DNA of 64,000 nucleotides, taken from contig WQYA01000006.1 in the NCBI GenBank assembly GCA_009781495.1, positions 1 to 64,000 of the forward strand. Reading direction: 5' to 3'. Both the position numbers and the translations under genes were made by a program. The notes beneath the pieces are model-generated. The model worked only from the letters and a program-made list of their open reading frames with translations, ran no database searches and had not been told where the DNA came from. How positions within the stretch are numbered: position 1 is the first letter of the stretch; every line of letters begins with the position of its first letter. The DNA comes from Cystobacterineae bacterium. GTDB taxonomy: Bacteria > Myxococcota > Myxococcia > Myxococcales > Myxococcaceae. This document shows positions 18,301 to 25,008 of the stretch, piece after piece.

Positions 18301-19273
18301 CGGGGGGACGGCCTATATCAGCGGCTCGGTATTTATGAGCGACTTTGAAAGCGCCTATGACAACCCCCTTCTTGCAGAGGCCATGTTGAAGGCGATGGTG
18401 GCTCCCAAGCAGCTCGTTACCCCCATCGCCGAGGTTCGCCGTGCACCTATGAGTGAGCGCTTCACCGTGGAAGCTACGGTTACGACGGCAACTTTCGGTG
18501 CGCAGCCCCATTCGTATTTTGCTTATACCATGTATGTTCAAGACGAGACGGGGGGTATTGCCCTATACCCCATTCACAGCGAGCCTTTTGAGGTGGGGCA
18601 GAAAGTGCGCGTCACCGGCAGCTTAGGGGTTTATGAGGGCGAGCTTCAGCTGGTGATGGAAGAGGTGTCTAGGGATGTCACCCTCCTCGACGGGACCCTA
18701 AACCCTAGGGACCCCCTACCACTTTCTACCGCTGACAGCATGGACGCTGCTTATCAGGGCCTGCTCGTCTCAACGCAGGGTACGGTAACCCGTGTTGTCA
18801 GCGCCGACGGGGTTATTGGGGACATTTATCTCCAAGACGAAAGCGGCGTGGAAGCCCATATCCTCATCAACGGATATATCGGCTATTCCGGAGACGGCGC
18901 GGAAGTGGAGGACTTTGTCAAAGTCGGCGCAGAAATATCCGTCGTCGGCATCGCCTCCGAAGGACTGGACGGCCTTCGTCTGCGGGTACGCGACCGCAGT
19001 GAAATAAGGCTGGGGAAGTCAGAAGCGCCAGGCGGCGAGGAGCCGGGGACTGGGGAGCCGGGCGGCGAAGCGTCAGGCGGTGAAGCGTCGGGGGGTGGGG
19101 TGTCGGAGGGTGAGGAGCCGGGGGGTGAGGAGCCGGGGGGTGGGGTGTCCGGCGAAGAGCCCCTCCATGTCAAGAAGCCGCACGCCGGCTGCTCCTCGGC
19201 CTCGGGGGCGCCCTTGGCCATGTTGGCCCTTGTTTTCTGGGGCTTGGCTCGAAGGCGCAGAGTGAGGGGCTAA
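15395..19273 (+). CDS. Secreted PHP-domain metallohydrolase with MYXO-CTERM-like tail
   Basis: 1292 residues. Signal-like N-terminus (about 10-32, ending GAPAAP), a beta-rich domain, then a chitobiase-C-like module ending near 298. The PHP domain follows: HAHTSNSDG near 314 and TDHSNYFD near 347 are metal-binding motifs, with HPG and NNQDNHT further on, as in the CehA/McbA-type family. After this come an Ig-like segment, a domain starting PVVVVDAAHSNAYVNGDYAN, an OB-like module, a Gly/Glu/Pro-rich repeat linker and a tail: GCSSASG near 1265, a membrane segment, then RRRR. That tail resembles MYXO-CTERM sorting signals. Substrate unknown; phosphoester cleavage at the cell surface is inferred. 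GGAGG precedes the ATG by 7 bases. Confidence 0.75.
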   Translation: MNSGMELKQKTRALLWMLWTFFGLLPLGAPAAPQYGEAALVAEWSYGSNPTPPTPVPATDGENADSATLRNWKNADMTYSSSSLAVSGWTGDGDKYWLLSFSSKNFENLTLSLSQRSSGTGPRDFQLQYSVDGNQWNNIANTSVTSSNLTTTFNNLPLPAEMNDLEQAYLRLLLVSNLSSRAGTGAYAPTESIASGGISNINNISIIGRYVGESGPTTEKTAPVAANPPTGAVELNTLVALSSNTQDALISYSLNGSGYVPYTEPFALPSLPAAVSAYAHKEGMDDSDISTFVYTLKKTVVPFEEYYPYFGQLHAHTSNSDGTGSFEQAYAMARDLAGLDFFAVTDHSNYFDNASNLGHMSTGGGINERWATGLEVAEAFNADGAFVALLGFEMTWSNRAYGHMNTFNTLGYVSTNNPVYNAAGGVGLRAYYNLLAQYPSSISMFNHPGTTFGDFSNFAYRTAAADKAICLIEVGNGEGSNQQLNRGYWRSDEYYDNALAKGWHLAPTNNQDNHTASWGTSNKHRVVALAKELNRENIYDALSNRRVYASEDDNFRLDYTLNGMPMGTIFEETPDSLEFSIRLADPDEGVGMVYIVSKNGVVLDSKYVAEQAYVWTFTLPPEYEFYYVKVVQDDGDRILSAPIWIRDVEIEEVGISGLTVAAGPHYVGSPVQTTLEIFNNANRILTVNNIRYMLDETLVKSVDNPGYVNAESVLSYANTVIPSSEGQQTLRVVVTTDRGVFEKSATFNAFDAANMPVVVVDAAHSNAYVNGDYANNIRALGASALNNGIQLKQADVLDADALQNAKGLVINPPQRTMEYVFREEELSALRAYAEAGGNFIISGRADYGDPTNDAQTSRMINSVLAAIGATTRINDDEVVWNNNTTFQFVTDNYNRNHPLLKNLELSRGMRFYSGASLIINADRVADGTVLPMLNALDGCLSFDSDGQNDATPAGSGRNMSLLVSEKLPGGGTAYISGSVFMSDFESAYDNPLLAEAMLKAMVAPKQLVTPIAEVRRAPMSERFTVEATVTTATFGAQPHSYFAYTMYVQDETGGIALYPIHSEPFEVGQKVRVTGSLGVYEGELQLVMEEVSRDVTLLDGTLNPRDPLPLSTADSMDAAYQGLLVSTQGTVTRVVSADGVIGDIYLQDESGVEAHILINGYIGYSGDGAEVEDFVKVGAEISVVGIASEGLDGLRLRVRDRSEIRLGKSEAPGGEEPGTGEPGGEASGGEASGGGVSEGEEPGGEEPGGGVSGEEPLHVKKPHAGCSSASGAPLAMLALVFWGLARRRRVRG
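19019..19155 (+). repeat. Gly/Glu/Pro-rich tandem repeat within the PHP protein
   Basis: Repeated 15-base-like units (GGTGAGGAGCCGGGG and variants) encode GGEEP, GGEAS and GGGVS pentapeptides. They form the flexible linker between the OB-like module and the sorting tail. In-frame copy-number change is likely. Confidence 0.75.
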
Positions 19274-19285
19274 AACCAACCCCCC

Positions 19286-19588
19286 CTAGGAAGAAAGGCT
19301 GTCCCCTTCTGCTATAGCCCCCTCCTCAACAATTGCCTTCACGACGGGACGCTTCGTCGAGCGACAACTGCGGCACCAGGGCTGGTTGCGTAGGGTGTTG
19401 TTGGGCATCTTCCTCAGCCCAAACTCCGCCAGCGGCTTCAATTCCTTGCAGCACAAACACGTCAAACGAATGTGGACGGGCGTTCCTTCCATATCAAATA
19501 ACTCCGTACTTCGGCGCATACGCTTGGGAGGCGGGGGCGCAGAAGCTTCTTCAGGGAAGGGTAGGGGCGTGGGTTTGCTTGAAGTCAT
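19286..19588 (-). CDS. Small zinc-ribbon-like protein
   Basis: 100 residues. A proline-rich N-terminus is followed by paired cysteines, CLCC at about 44-47 and CRSC at about 72-75, spaced as in a zinc ribbon or treble-clef finger. A clear ribosome-binding site (AAGGAG, 5 bases before ATG) supports it as a real gene. It starts 18 bases beyond the stop of the 5'-nucleotidase-like gene, so is probably in the same transcript. Nucleic-acid binding is possible but not shown. Confidence 0.65.
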   Translation of the reverse strand: MTSSKPTPLPFPEEASAPPPPKRMRRSTELFDMEGTPVHIRLTCLCCKELKPLAEFGLRKMPNNTLRNQPWCRSCRSTKRPVVKAIVEEGAIAEGDSLSS

Positions 19589-19606
19589 AACAGCTCCTTG
19601 GAAATT

Positions 19607-21355
19607 TCAACCACCACTCCCACAGGAGTTTAAAACCCTCGGCTCCCGCGGCGCAAGCAAAGGCTTTTGCTTTTGTCGCCAAAAACGCAAAAGCACCTCC
19701 CTCATCTCCCCCTGCAACTTCACCCGACGCATGGGCATCCCCACTGCCAAAGCCTCTAGGCCACCCCCCCCCTGCGCTAGAAAATCCGGCATCGCTACCC
19801 AATAAAACGCCCCCTCCTCTATGCCCCGCCTCCGCCCATCCTCCCCCAGCAATTGCGCCCTTACCAGCCTGCGGCCTGAAGGCGCACAGCCTATCTCCAA
19901 CTCCACCCCCGCTATGTCAAAACCCCAACCCCCCTGCCCAAACGCTAACTGCATCAGCCACTTCAACTCCTTGCCCGAAAAACGCACCAGCGCCACCCGG
20001 CTCTCATAGGGCATGCTCTCATAAAACCGCCCCGCCAAAAGTAGCCCCGCCTCTAAGTCCCTATGGAAGGCCCGGCGGCTCATCAACCCTACGTCCGCCT
20101 GCGTCGCCAACCACAAACCCTCCGCCCATAGCCCCCCCAGGGCCGAGGCCTCCCCCCCCAGCGAAAGCCGCTCCCCTATTTCTACCCCCAGGGCCTCCTG
20201 CCCCTTCTCCTTGGACTGCCGCGCCAAAGGCTCCAACAACGCCTTCAGCCGAGCGTCCACCTTCAGCGCCTTCCCGAAAAACAACGCCGGCTCCGCTGCC
20301 TCCCCCGCCTCCCCAGCCCCCTCGCAACTTTGGCTGCTCGGCCACACCCTCTCGCAAATGGCTATCTCCCCCTGCAACTGCGTCCTCTCCCGCAAAAGCC
20401 GGCGCTCCGTGGGGCTCCAATAGAGGTGCAACAATGCAAAATGCCGGCCCATACCCCGGGGCTGCAATACCGGTATTCCCTTAAAATAATCCCCCAGCGG
20501 CGTGTGCCCACCCCCTAATACCACCACGTCTATTAACCCCTCAGGAAGGGCCTCTAATAAACCCCCTAGCTCCCCCTCCCCCAGCCCACAACCCCCCTCC
20601 CCCCACCGGCACCACTCCCCCCCGGCATGCAATACCAATACCACCACGTCCGCCCCCTTCTCCCGAAGGGCTATGGCCCCCTCCTCCGCCGCTAGGGCCA
20701 TATCCCCAAAATAAAGGCCCTCCAAATGGGAAGCATGGCCAAATCGGACAGCGTTGGGCGCCGTTAGCCCTAAAAAACCTATGTGTAAACCCTGCCTCTC
20801 TAGCATGTGCAGCTTGCCCCCCCCCAGCCAGGCGGGACGGCCACCATCGGCCTTTGCGTAAATGTTGGCGGAGCTCCATGGAAATTTCGCGCGGGACAGG
20901 CAAGCCTTCAGCGTACCCTGCGCATCCTCCCCCTCGGGCGTCCCGGGAGGGCCCAGGGGGCCATAGGCAAAGTCATGGCTGCCAAGGGCCGCAAAGTCCA
21001 AACCCATCAGCGAAAAAACCTCCACCACCGGCTGCCCCTTCTGCTGGGCTACGGCCCACTCCCCCCAAATGCTGTCCCCTGCGTCTACCCATAGCGTACG
21101 CTCGGGGAAGGCCTCCCTCAACACGGACAACATGGAAAAAAACGTCAACGCCCCCCCCTGGGGCAAGGCCCCTTCCGCGCCGGGCGTCGTCGCCAACAGT
21201 TGCCCATGCCAGTCGCTGGTCGCCGCCAACACCAAATGCAGGGCCTCCGCCGAGGGCAAGCTGCGCTTGGGCACCGTGTCGCGCAAGGACGCTGTCGTGC
21301 AGGAAAAACCCAACAGCGCCAACACCGCTGCCAAGGCGTGTTTTCTCATGCCCAC
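19607..21355 (-). CDS. 5'-nucleotidase/UshA-like metallophosphatase, probable lipoprotein
   Basis: 582 residues. The N-terminus (MRKHALAAVLALLGFSC) is a signal peptide with a plausible lipobox Cys. The metallophosphatase half carries DWHG near 52, DAGDSIWG near 97, LGSHDFAYG near 123, LHAGG and GGHTPLGDY; the C-terminal half matches the 5'-nucleotidase substrate domain (RVALVRFSGKELKWLM, GFDIAGVELE). The usual GNHE metal ligand Asn is Ser here (GSHD), which may weaken metal binding. Expected role: hydrolysing nucleotides or related phosphoesters in the periplasm. It may form an operon with the zinc-ribbon gene. Confidence 0.8.
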   Translation of the reverse strand: MGMRKHALAAVLALLGFSCTTASLRDTVPKRSLPSAEALHLVLAATSDWHGQLLATTPGAEGALPQGGALTFFSMLSVLREAFPERTLWVDAGDSIWGEWAVAQQKGQPVVEVFSLMGLDFAALGSHDFAYGPLGPPGTPEGEDAQGTLKACLSRAKFPWSSANIYAKADGGRPAWLGGGKLHMLERQGLHIGFLGLTAPNAVRFGHASHLEGLYFGDMALAAEEGAIALREKGADVVVLVLHAGGEWCRWGEGGCGLGEGELGGLLEALPEGLIDVVVLGGGHTPLGDYFKGIPVLQPRGMGRHFALLHLYWSPTERRLLRERTQLQGEIAICERVWPSSQSCEGAGEAGEAAEPALFFGKALKVDARLKALLEPLARQSKEKGQEALGVEIGERLSLGGEASALGGLWAEGLWLATQADVGLMSRRAFHRDLEAGLLLAGRFYESMPYESRVALVRFSGKELKWLMQLAFGQGGWGFDIAGVELEIGCAPSGRRLVRAQLLGEDGRRRGIEEGAFYWVAMPDFLAQGGGGLEALAVGMPMRRVKLQGEMREVLLRFWRQKQKPLLAPREPRVLNSCGSGG

Positions 21356-21361
21356 AGCTTA

Positions 21362-21604
21362 GCCTAAGGGTAGGGGAATTTCATTCCGCGCCAAAAACAT
21401 TTTTTAGCTTCCAAGGGGGGGGTATTTCTCCTGGGGGGTTGTTTTCTGGGCCTTCGGCCGGGGGGGGGGTTAACATTCCCCTATGGGGAGGGAAGGGTTT
21501 ATGTAAGCCCGCTATAGGTAAAAATAACCCCCCACTGCTGGGGTAAAAAATATTTCTAAAATGAGCCGGGCTTTAGGCCTAAAAATAACCCCCCCTCTTT
21601 TTTT
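21362..21604. other. Intergenic region with several poly-G tracts
   Basis: No gene seen. The stretch has G runs of eight or more at about 21414-21422 and 21463-21472, short palindromes (CCCCTATGGGG near 21478) and AT-rich patches. It separates the 5'-nucleotidase promoter side from the HIT gene stop, with both genes on the minus strand. Confidence 0.5.
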
Positions 21605-21961
21605 TTAGCCGGGAGGCCAGCCCAGGGGGCGGCCGGCCAGGAGGTGGAGGTGGAGGTGGAATACGGTTTGGCCGCCATAGGCGTTGCAGTTGTAGACGAG
21701 ACGGTAGCCGTCCTCCGCATGGCCCTGTTGGCGCGCAAGCTGCGCGGCTGCCCAGGCCAGTCGCCCGGCCAGCGCACAGTCCGCTTCCGTCAGCGCGTCC
21801 GCACTCGCTATGTGGCGTTTGGGAATAAACAGGGCATGCAGGGGCGCTTGAGGGCGCACGTCGGCAAAACCCAATACCTCGTCGTCCTCATAGAGTCTCT
21901 TCACGGGCAAGTCGCCACGCGCCGCTTTGCAAAACAAACACTCCAAATGTACGTCTGCCAT
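21605..21961 (-). CDS. HIT-family nucleotide hydrolase/transferase (HinT-like)
   Basis: 118 residues, usual for HinT-type proteins. The histidine-triad motif HLHLHLL is at about 102-108 and an N-terminal CLFC pair (about 8-11) is typical of the family; IPKRHIAS at about 46-53 is also conserved. Expected to hydrolyse AMP-linked phosphoramidates in the cytoplasm. Start: the ATG at 21961 has GAAGGAGG 4-5 bases upstream; a much longer in-frame reading upstream overlaps the aminotransferase and was rejected. It follows the aminotransferase by 35 bases. Confidence 0.9.
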   Translation of the reverse strand: MADVHLECLFCKAARGDLPVKRLYEDDEVLGFADVRPQAPLHALFIPKRHIASADALTEADCALAGRLAWAAAQLARQQGHAEDGYRLVYNCNAYGGQTVFHLHLHLLAGRPLGWPPG

Positions 21962-21996
21962 GGGGCCTCCTTCGGGTTTAGGGGGGGGGGTGTAGT

Positions 21997-23130
21997 CTAC
22001 CATAAACCGGCCAATACTTGGGCCATACGTGAGGCGGCTTCTTCGAAGGCGGCTTCTTCGGCCAGGAGGGAAACCACCATAAACCCCCGCACCGGAAAGT
22101 CGAAAAAATAACCCGGCCATACCACCACCCCCGCCTCCACCAAAGCCAAAGCCAATGCCTCCTCGTCGGGCGCTATGGGTATACGCAATACCGCTGTCCA
22201 CCCGGCCTCGCGCGGCCACAACTGCCATGCGGCGCCGGGCGGCACAAGCCTCGCCAGACAAGTGTGGTTGTGGGTGCAGCGCGTCTCCACCCGCGACTGA
22301 AAAGCCTCCGCCAAAGGCAACCACGCGGGCAGGGCTTCCTGTACGGGGGTGGACACACACAAATAGGCGTCGGCCAGCCACAGCCAGCGCCGCAGGGCCT
22401 CCTGCACCAGCGGCTGGGGGCCCAGCACCCACGTCCAGGCCAGTTTGTGCTGCGGCAAACCCAACCACTTGGAGAGGCCGCCCAACACAAATGTTAGGCA
22501 CTGCCAGGGGCGCCCTGCCAGGCTGTGTTGCCGGAGGGCGAATACCTGGTCCACCACGAGGGCCAGGCCGTGTTGCACGCAAAAAGTTTCCAGCGCCAAC
22601 ACCTCCTCGGGCAAAAGGCAACAGCCCGTCGGCGCTTGGGGGCTGCTCGCCACAATGGCCTTCGTATGCGGGCCGACCCTCTCCTCCAGCAAGGGTATGT
22701 CCCAGCGGAAAGCGCCCTCCTCTAAACGCAGGGGGTAGGCTATGTGGTGTAGGCCTTCAAACCCTACCAGGGGCTCTAACAGGGGGTAGCTGGGTAGCCC
22801 TACCAACACCTCCTCGCCACTGTCCCCTAGGAGTTTAAATATCAACCCTAAGGCCTCACTGCTGCCGCTTGTCAAACACAGTTGCTCAAAAAGTTCCGCA
22901 AAACCCAAAGCCTTGGCCAGGGCTTTGCGCGCCTGTATCAACCCCTGGGCCTCGGGGGTATAGCGGGGGGAGGGGGGCAATTCCACCAGGGGGCTTAGGC
23001 CTACCGAGGTAGGGTTGTTTTCTGTCAACGCCGTCAGCAGGGGTTTCTCGCGTGCGGCTTCCAGGGCCAAAGCCCAAGGGCTGGGCTGCATGGCAAAAGC
23101 GGTACGTGAAGAGAAGTGAAAAGGAGGCAT
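21997..23130 (-). CDS. PLP-dependent class I/II aminotransferase
   Basis: 377 residues of fold-type I aminotransferase. Motifs: NPTSVGLSPLVELPPSPRY at the N-terminus, SSPQAPTGC (the NPxNPTG-like segment), VVDQVF (usual DEVY, here with Gln), and the PLP lysine in GGLSKWLGLPQHK. The substrate is not predictable. A TTG 36 bases upstream extends the frame; the ATG was preferred although neither has a good ribosome-binding site. It is probably co-transcribed with the HIT gene. Confidence 0.8.
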   Translation of the reverse strand: MPPFHFSSRTAFAMQPSPWALALEAAREKPLLTALTENNPTSVGLSPLVELPPSPRYTPEAQGLIQARKALAKALGFAELFEQLCLTSGSSEALGLIFKLLGDSGEEVLVGLPSYPLLEPLVGFEGLHHIAYPLRLEEGAFRWDIPLLEERVGPHTKAIVASSPQAPTGCCLLPEEVLALETFCVQHGLALVVDQVFALRQHSLAGRPWQCLTFVLGGLSKWLGLPQHKLAWTWVLGPQPLVQEALRRWLWLADAYLCVSTPVQEALPAWLPLAEAFQSRVETRCTHNHTCLARLVPPGAAWQLWPREAGWTAVLRIPIAPDEEALALALVEAGVVVWPGYFFDFPVRGFMVVSLLAEEAAFEEAASRMAQVLAGLW

Positions 23131-23208
23131 GGCATCAGCAAAGCCCAAGCTTTCTTTTGCTGGCAAGCTTGAAATGCACGCGGCGCGGGCGCCCCTTAGC
23201 CTGGGTGC

Positions 23209-23532
23209 CTAAAACCCGGTTTGCACCATAGCGCAGGCCACCTGGCGAATTAACTCCCTGCGTATTTCCCTACGCGCCAAGTCCAGCACCTTGGCAGAAG
23301 GCGTTGTTGCCAGTTTGTGTTGGGCACACAGCAGCACCTCCTCTATTCTCTCGGGCGCAATTTGAAACCACTGTCTGCCGCCCCGCGACAAAAACGAGTC
23401 CAAACCACCGGCCTCCAACTGCGCCTTCAACAAGCGCCTGGCCTCCCACAACAACGTCAAATCCATCAATTCACCCATGGCGTGCTGGTTGTCACTCGGT
23501 TTTGGGGTGAAGTCCAATTTGCAAACATTCAT
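23209..23532 (-). CDS. Small hypothetical protein
   Basis: About 107 residues with no recognised family: mainly helical, charged, with one tract rich in Arg/Glu (LARREIRRELIRQ) near the C-terminus. Start chosen at MNVCKLD because GGAG lies 9 bases upstream; a longer frame from a TTG at 23610 exists. It is the first gene of a minus-strand run ahead of the aminotransferase. Confidence 0.5.
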   Translation of the reverse strand: MNVCKLDFTPKPSDNQHAMGELMDLTLLWEARRLLKAQLEAGGLDSFLSRGGRQWFQIAPERIEEVLLCAQHKLATTPSAKVLDLARREIRRELIRQVACAMVQTGF

Positions 23533-23654
23533 GTCGCACATCTCCAGAGAATTTTTAATGCGAGCGGCTTCGCTTTGCCGAAAAAAAGTCCTTTTCTTGA
23601 CTTCTCTCAAACGTGCAGGGGGGTTGTTTCTCTTCGGGCCAGGGCCTACATGGA

Positions 23655-23784
23655 CGCTGAACCGGTCTTATCCGCTGCAACACGCGGGTGGAAATGTGGA
23701 GGCCAGAAAGCTGGTCTGCCCCCTGTCCAATCCCCCATAGAGGCGTCTGGCTATACGCACTTCAACCTAAAACCGTTCTGGAGG
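23655..23784 (+). repeat. Intergenic repeat family, copy 1 (internally deleted)
   Basis: This segment aligns with the reverse complement of copies at 38398-38616 and 46759-46926. Shared blocks are GTCCAATC, GAGGCGTCTGG-like and TTCAACC...CTGGAGG. Relative to copy 3 it lacks the central hairpin. It lies between the small hypothetical gene and hprK. Confidence 0.7.
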
Positions 23785-23899
23785 CCAATATGTTCCGCGA
23801 GAGGCTTGGCGGTCGCTGAACGTGCTCTCTTTGTGCCGCGTCTTGCGAGAAGCCGGGTATTTGTTATAGCCTTAGCCAGCCCTAGGTTTGGGGGCGCCT

Positions 23900-24898
23900 A
23901 TGGAGACAACGGCACCCACAGAAATTCCTGTTTCGCGCCTTTTGGAGTCCGAGGCGCGGGAGTTAAAACTCACTTTGCTTGTCGGCAAAGCCGGCCTTTG
24001 GCGTCCCATTGCGGACCCGCGCATTCAAAAGCCGGGGCTGGCGCTAACGGGTTTGGACGAGGTGTTGCACCCCTCCAGGGTACAAGTTTTTGGGAATACC
24101 GAGTTGAGTTATTTGAAAACCCTCAGCGTTGCGGAGCAAAACAAGGCGCTTCAAACTTTTTGGGAAACAGAAGTCTCTTGCATTGTCGTTACCAAGGGCA
24201 TGTCCATTCCGGTTTCTCTTCGCAAAGGCTGCGCCAAGGCACGGTTGCCCCTCTTCAAAACGCCTTTGCAGTCCGCGCAGTTTATTGCCCAAATTCAGAC
24301 ATTCCTTGAGGAAGCGCTCTCGGCAACGGGCAGCGTGCACGGCGTCCTCTTGGACATTTATGGCGTCGGCATCCTTTTGGTGGGTGAAAGCGGCATTGGA
24401 AAGAGCGAGTTGGCTTTGGACTTGGTCAGCCTGGGCCACCGCCTCGTCGCAGACGACATGGTTCTCTTGAGGCGGAGGCGTGAGGGCAGCGTCTATGGCC
24501 ATGTCAGCGAGCGGTTGATGCACCACATTGAAATTCGTGGCCTTGGAATTATTAACATTAAGGACTTATTCGGCGTCTCCTCCGTGCGGCCGCGCAAAAA
24601 AATCGACTTGGTCATTGAGTTGAAAGAGTGGGACAACAACGCCCAGTTTGATCGCATCGGCACCGAGGAAAAAACCCGGCGGCTGCTGGACATTGAGCTT
24701 CCCAACATTGCTTTGCCTGTGCGTACAGGGCGCAATTTGAGCACCATTATTGAAGTCGCCGCGCGAAACCACCTGCTCAAACTCCAGGGGCACCACTCTG
24801 CCAAAGAGTTTGTCAAAAACCTCCGCAAGCGCATTCTCGCCCCCAAACCCCCTCCTCCCGGCATACTCGACAGCAGCGACGAAGAGCCCATTGCCTAG
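23900..24898 (+). CDS. hprK: HPr kinase/phosphorylase
   Basis: 332 residues, normal for HprK, which phosphorylates HPr on a regulatory Ser and can reverse the reaction. An N-terminal DRTGG-like domain is followed by the kinase core: P-loop GESGIGKSE near 160 and the family signature EIRGLGIINIKDLFG near 206. The ATG at 23900 is used; a TTG four codons upstream is possible. No ptsH, ptsI or EII gene is in view, as in many proteobacteria where HprK serves a regulatory PTS. The next gene, the PilY1-like one, begins 110 bases on. Confidence 0.9.
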   Translation: METTAPTEIPVSRLLESEARELKLTLLVGKAGLWRPIADPRIQKPGLALTGLDEVLHPSRVQVFGNTELSYLKTLSVAEQNKALQTFWETEVSCIVVTKGMSIPVSLRKGCAKARLPLFKTPLQSAQFIAQIQTFLEEALSATGSVHGVLLDIYGVGILLVGESGIGKSELALDLVSLGHRLVADDMVLLRRRREGSVYGHVSERLMHHIEIRGLGIINIKDLFGVSSVRPRKKIDLVIELKEWDNNAQFDRIGTEEKTRRLLDIELPNIALPVRTGRNLSTIIEVAARNHLLKLQGHHSAKEFVKNLRKRILAPKPPPPGILDSSDEEPIA

Positions 24899-25008
24899 GG
24901 CCGCCCTGTTTTAAAAAGAATGGCAATGGAAACTTTAGGGCCGCATTTTTGAATGACGAGCCGAAGGCCGGTTTTTTGCCGAGCTTTTTCGAAGCCAAAG
25001 GAGTCTGA

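Noticed and set aside
21605-22621. 338-residue minus frame extending the HIT protein upstream
   Set aside because: The extension lies inside the aminotransferase gene in another frame; a strong ribosome-binding site marks the HIT start at 21961.
24950-24990. Terminator after hprK (GCCGAAGGCCGG then T6)
   Set aside because: The stem is too short and ambiguous to call.
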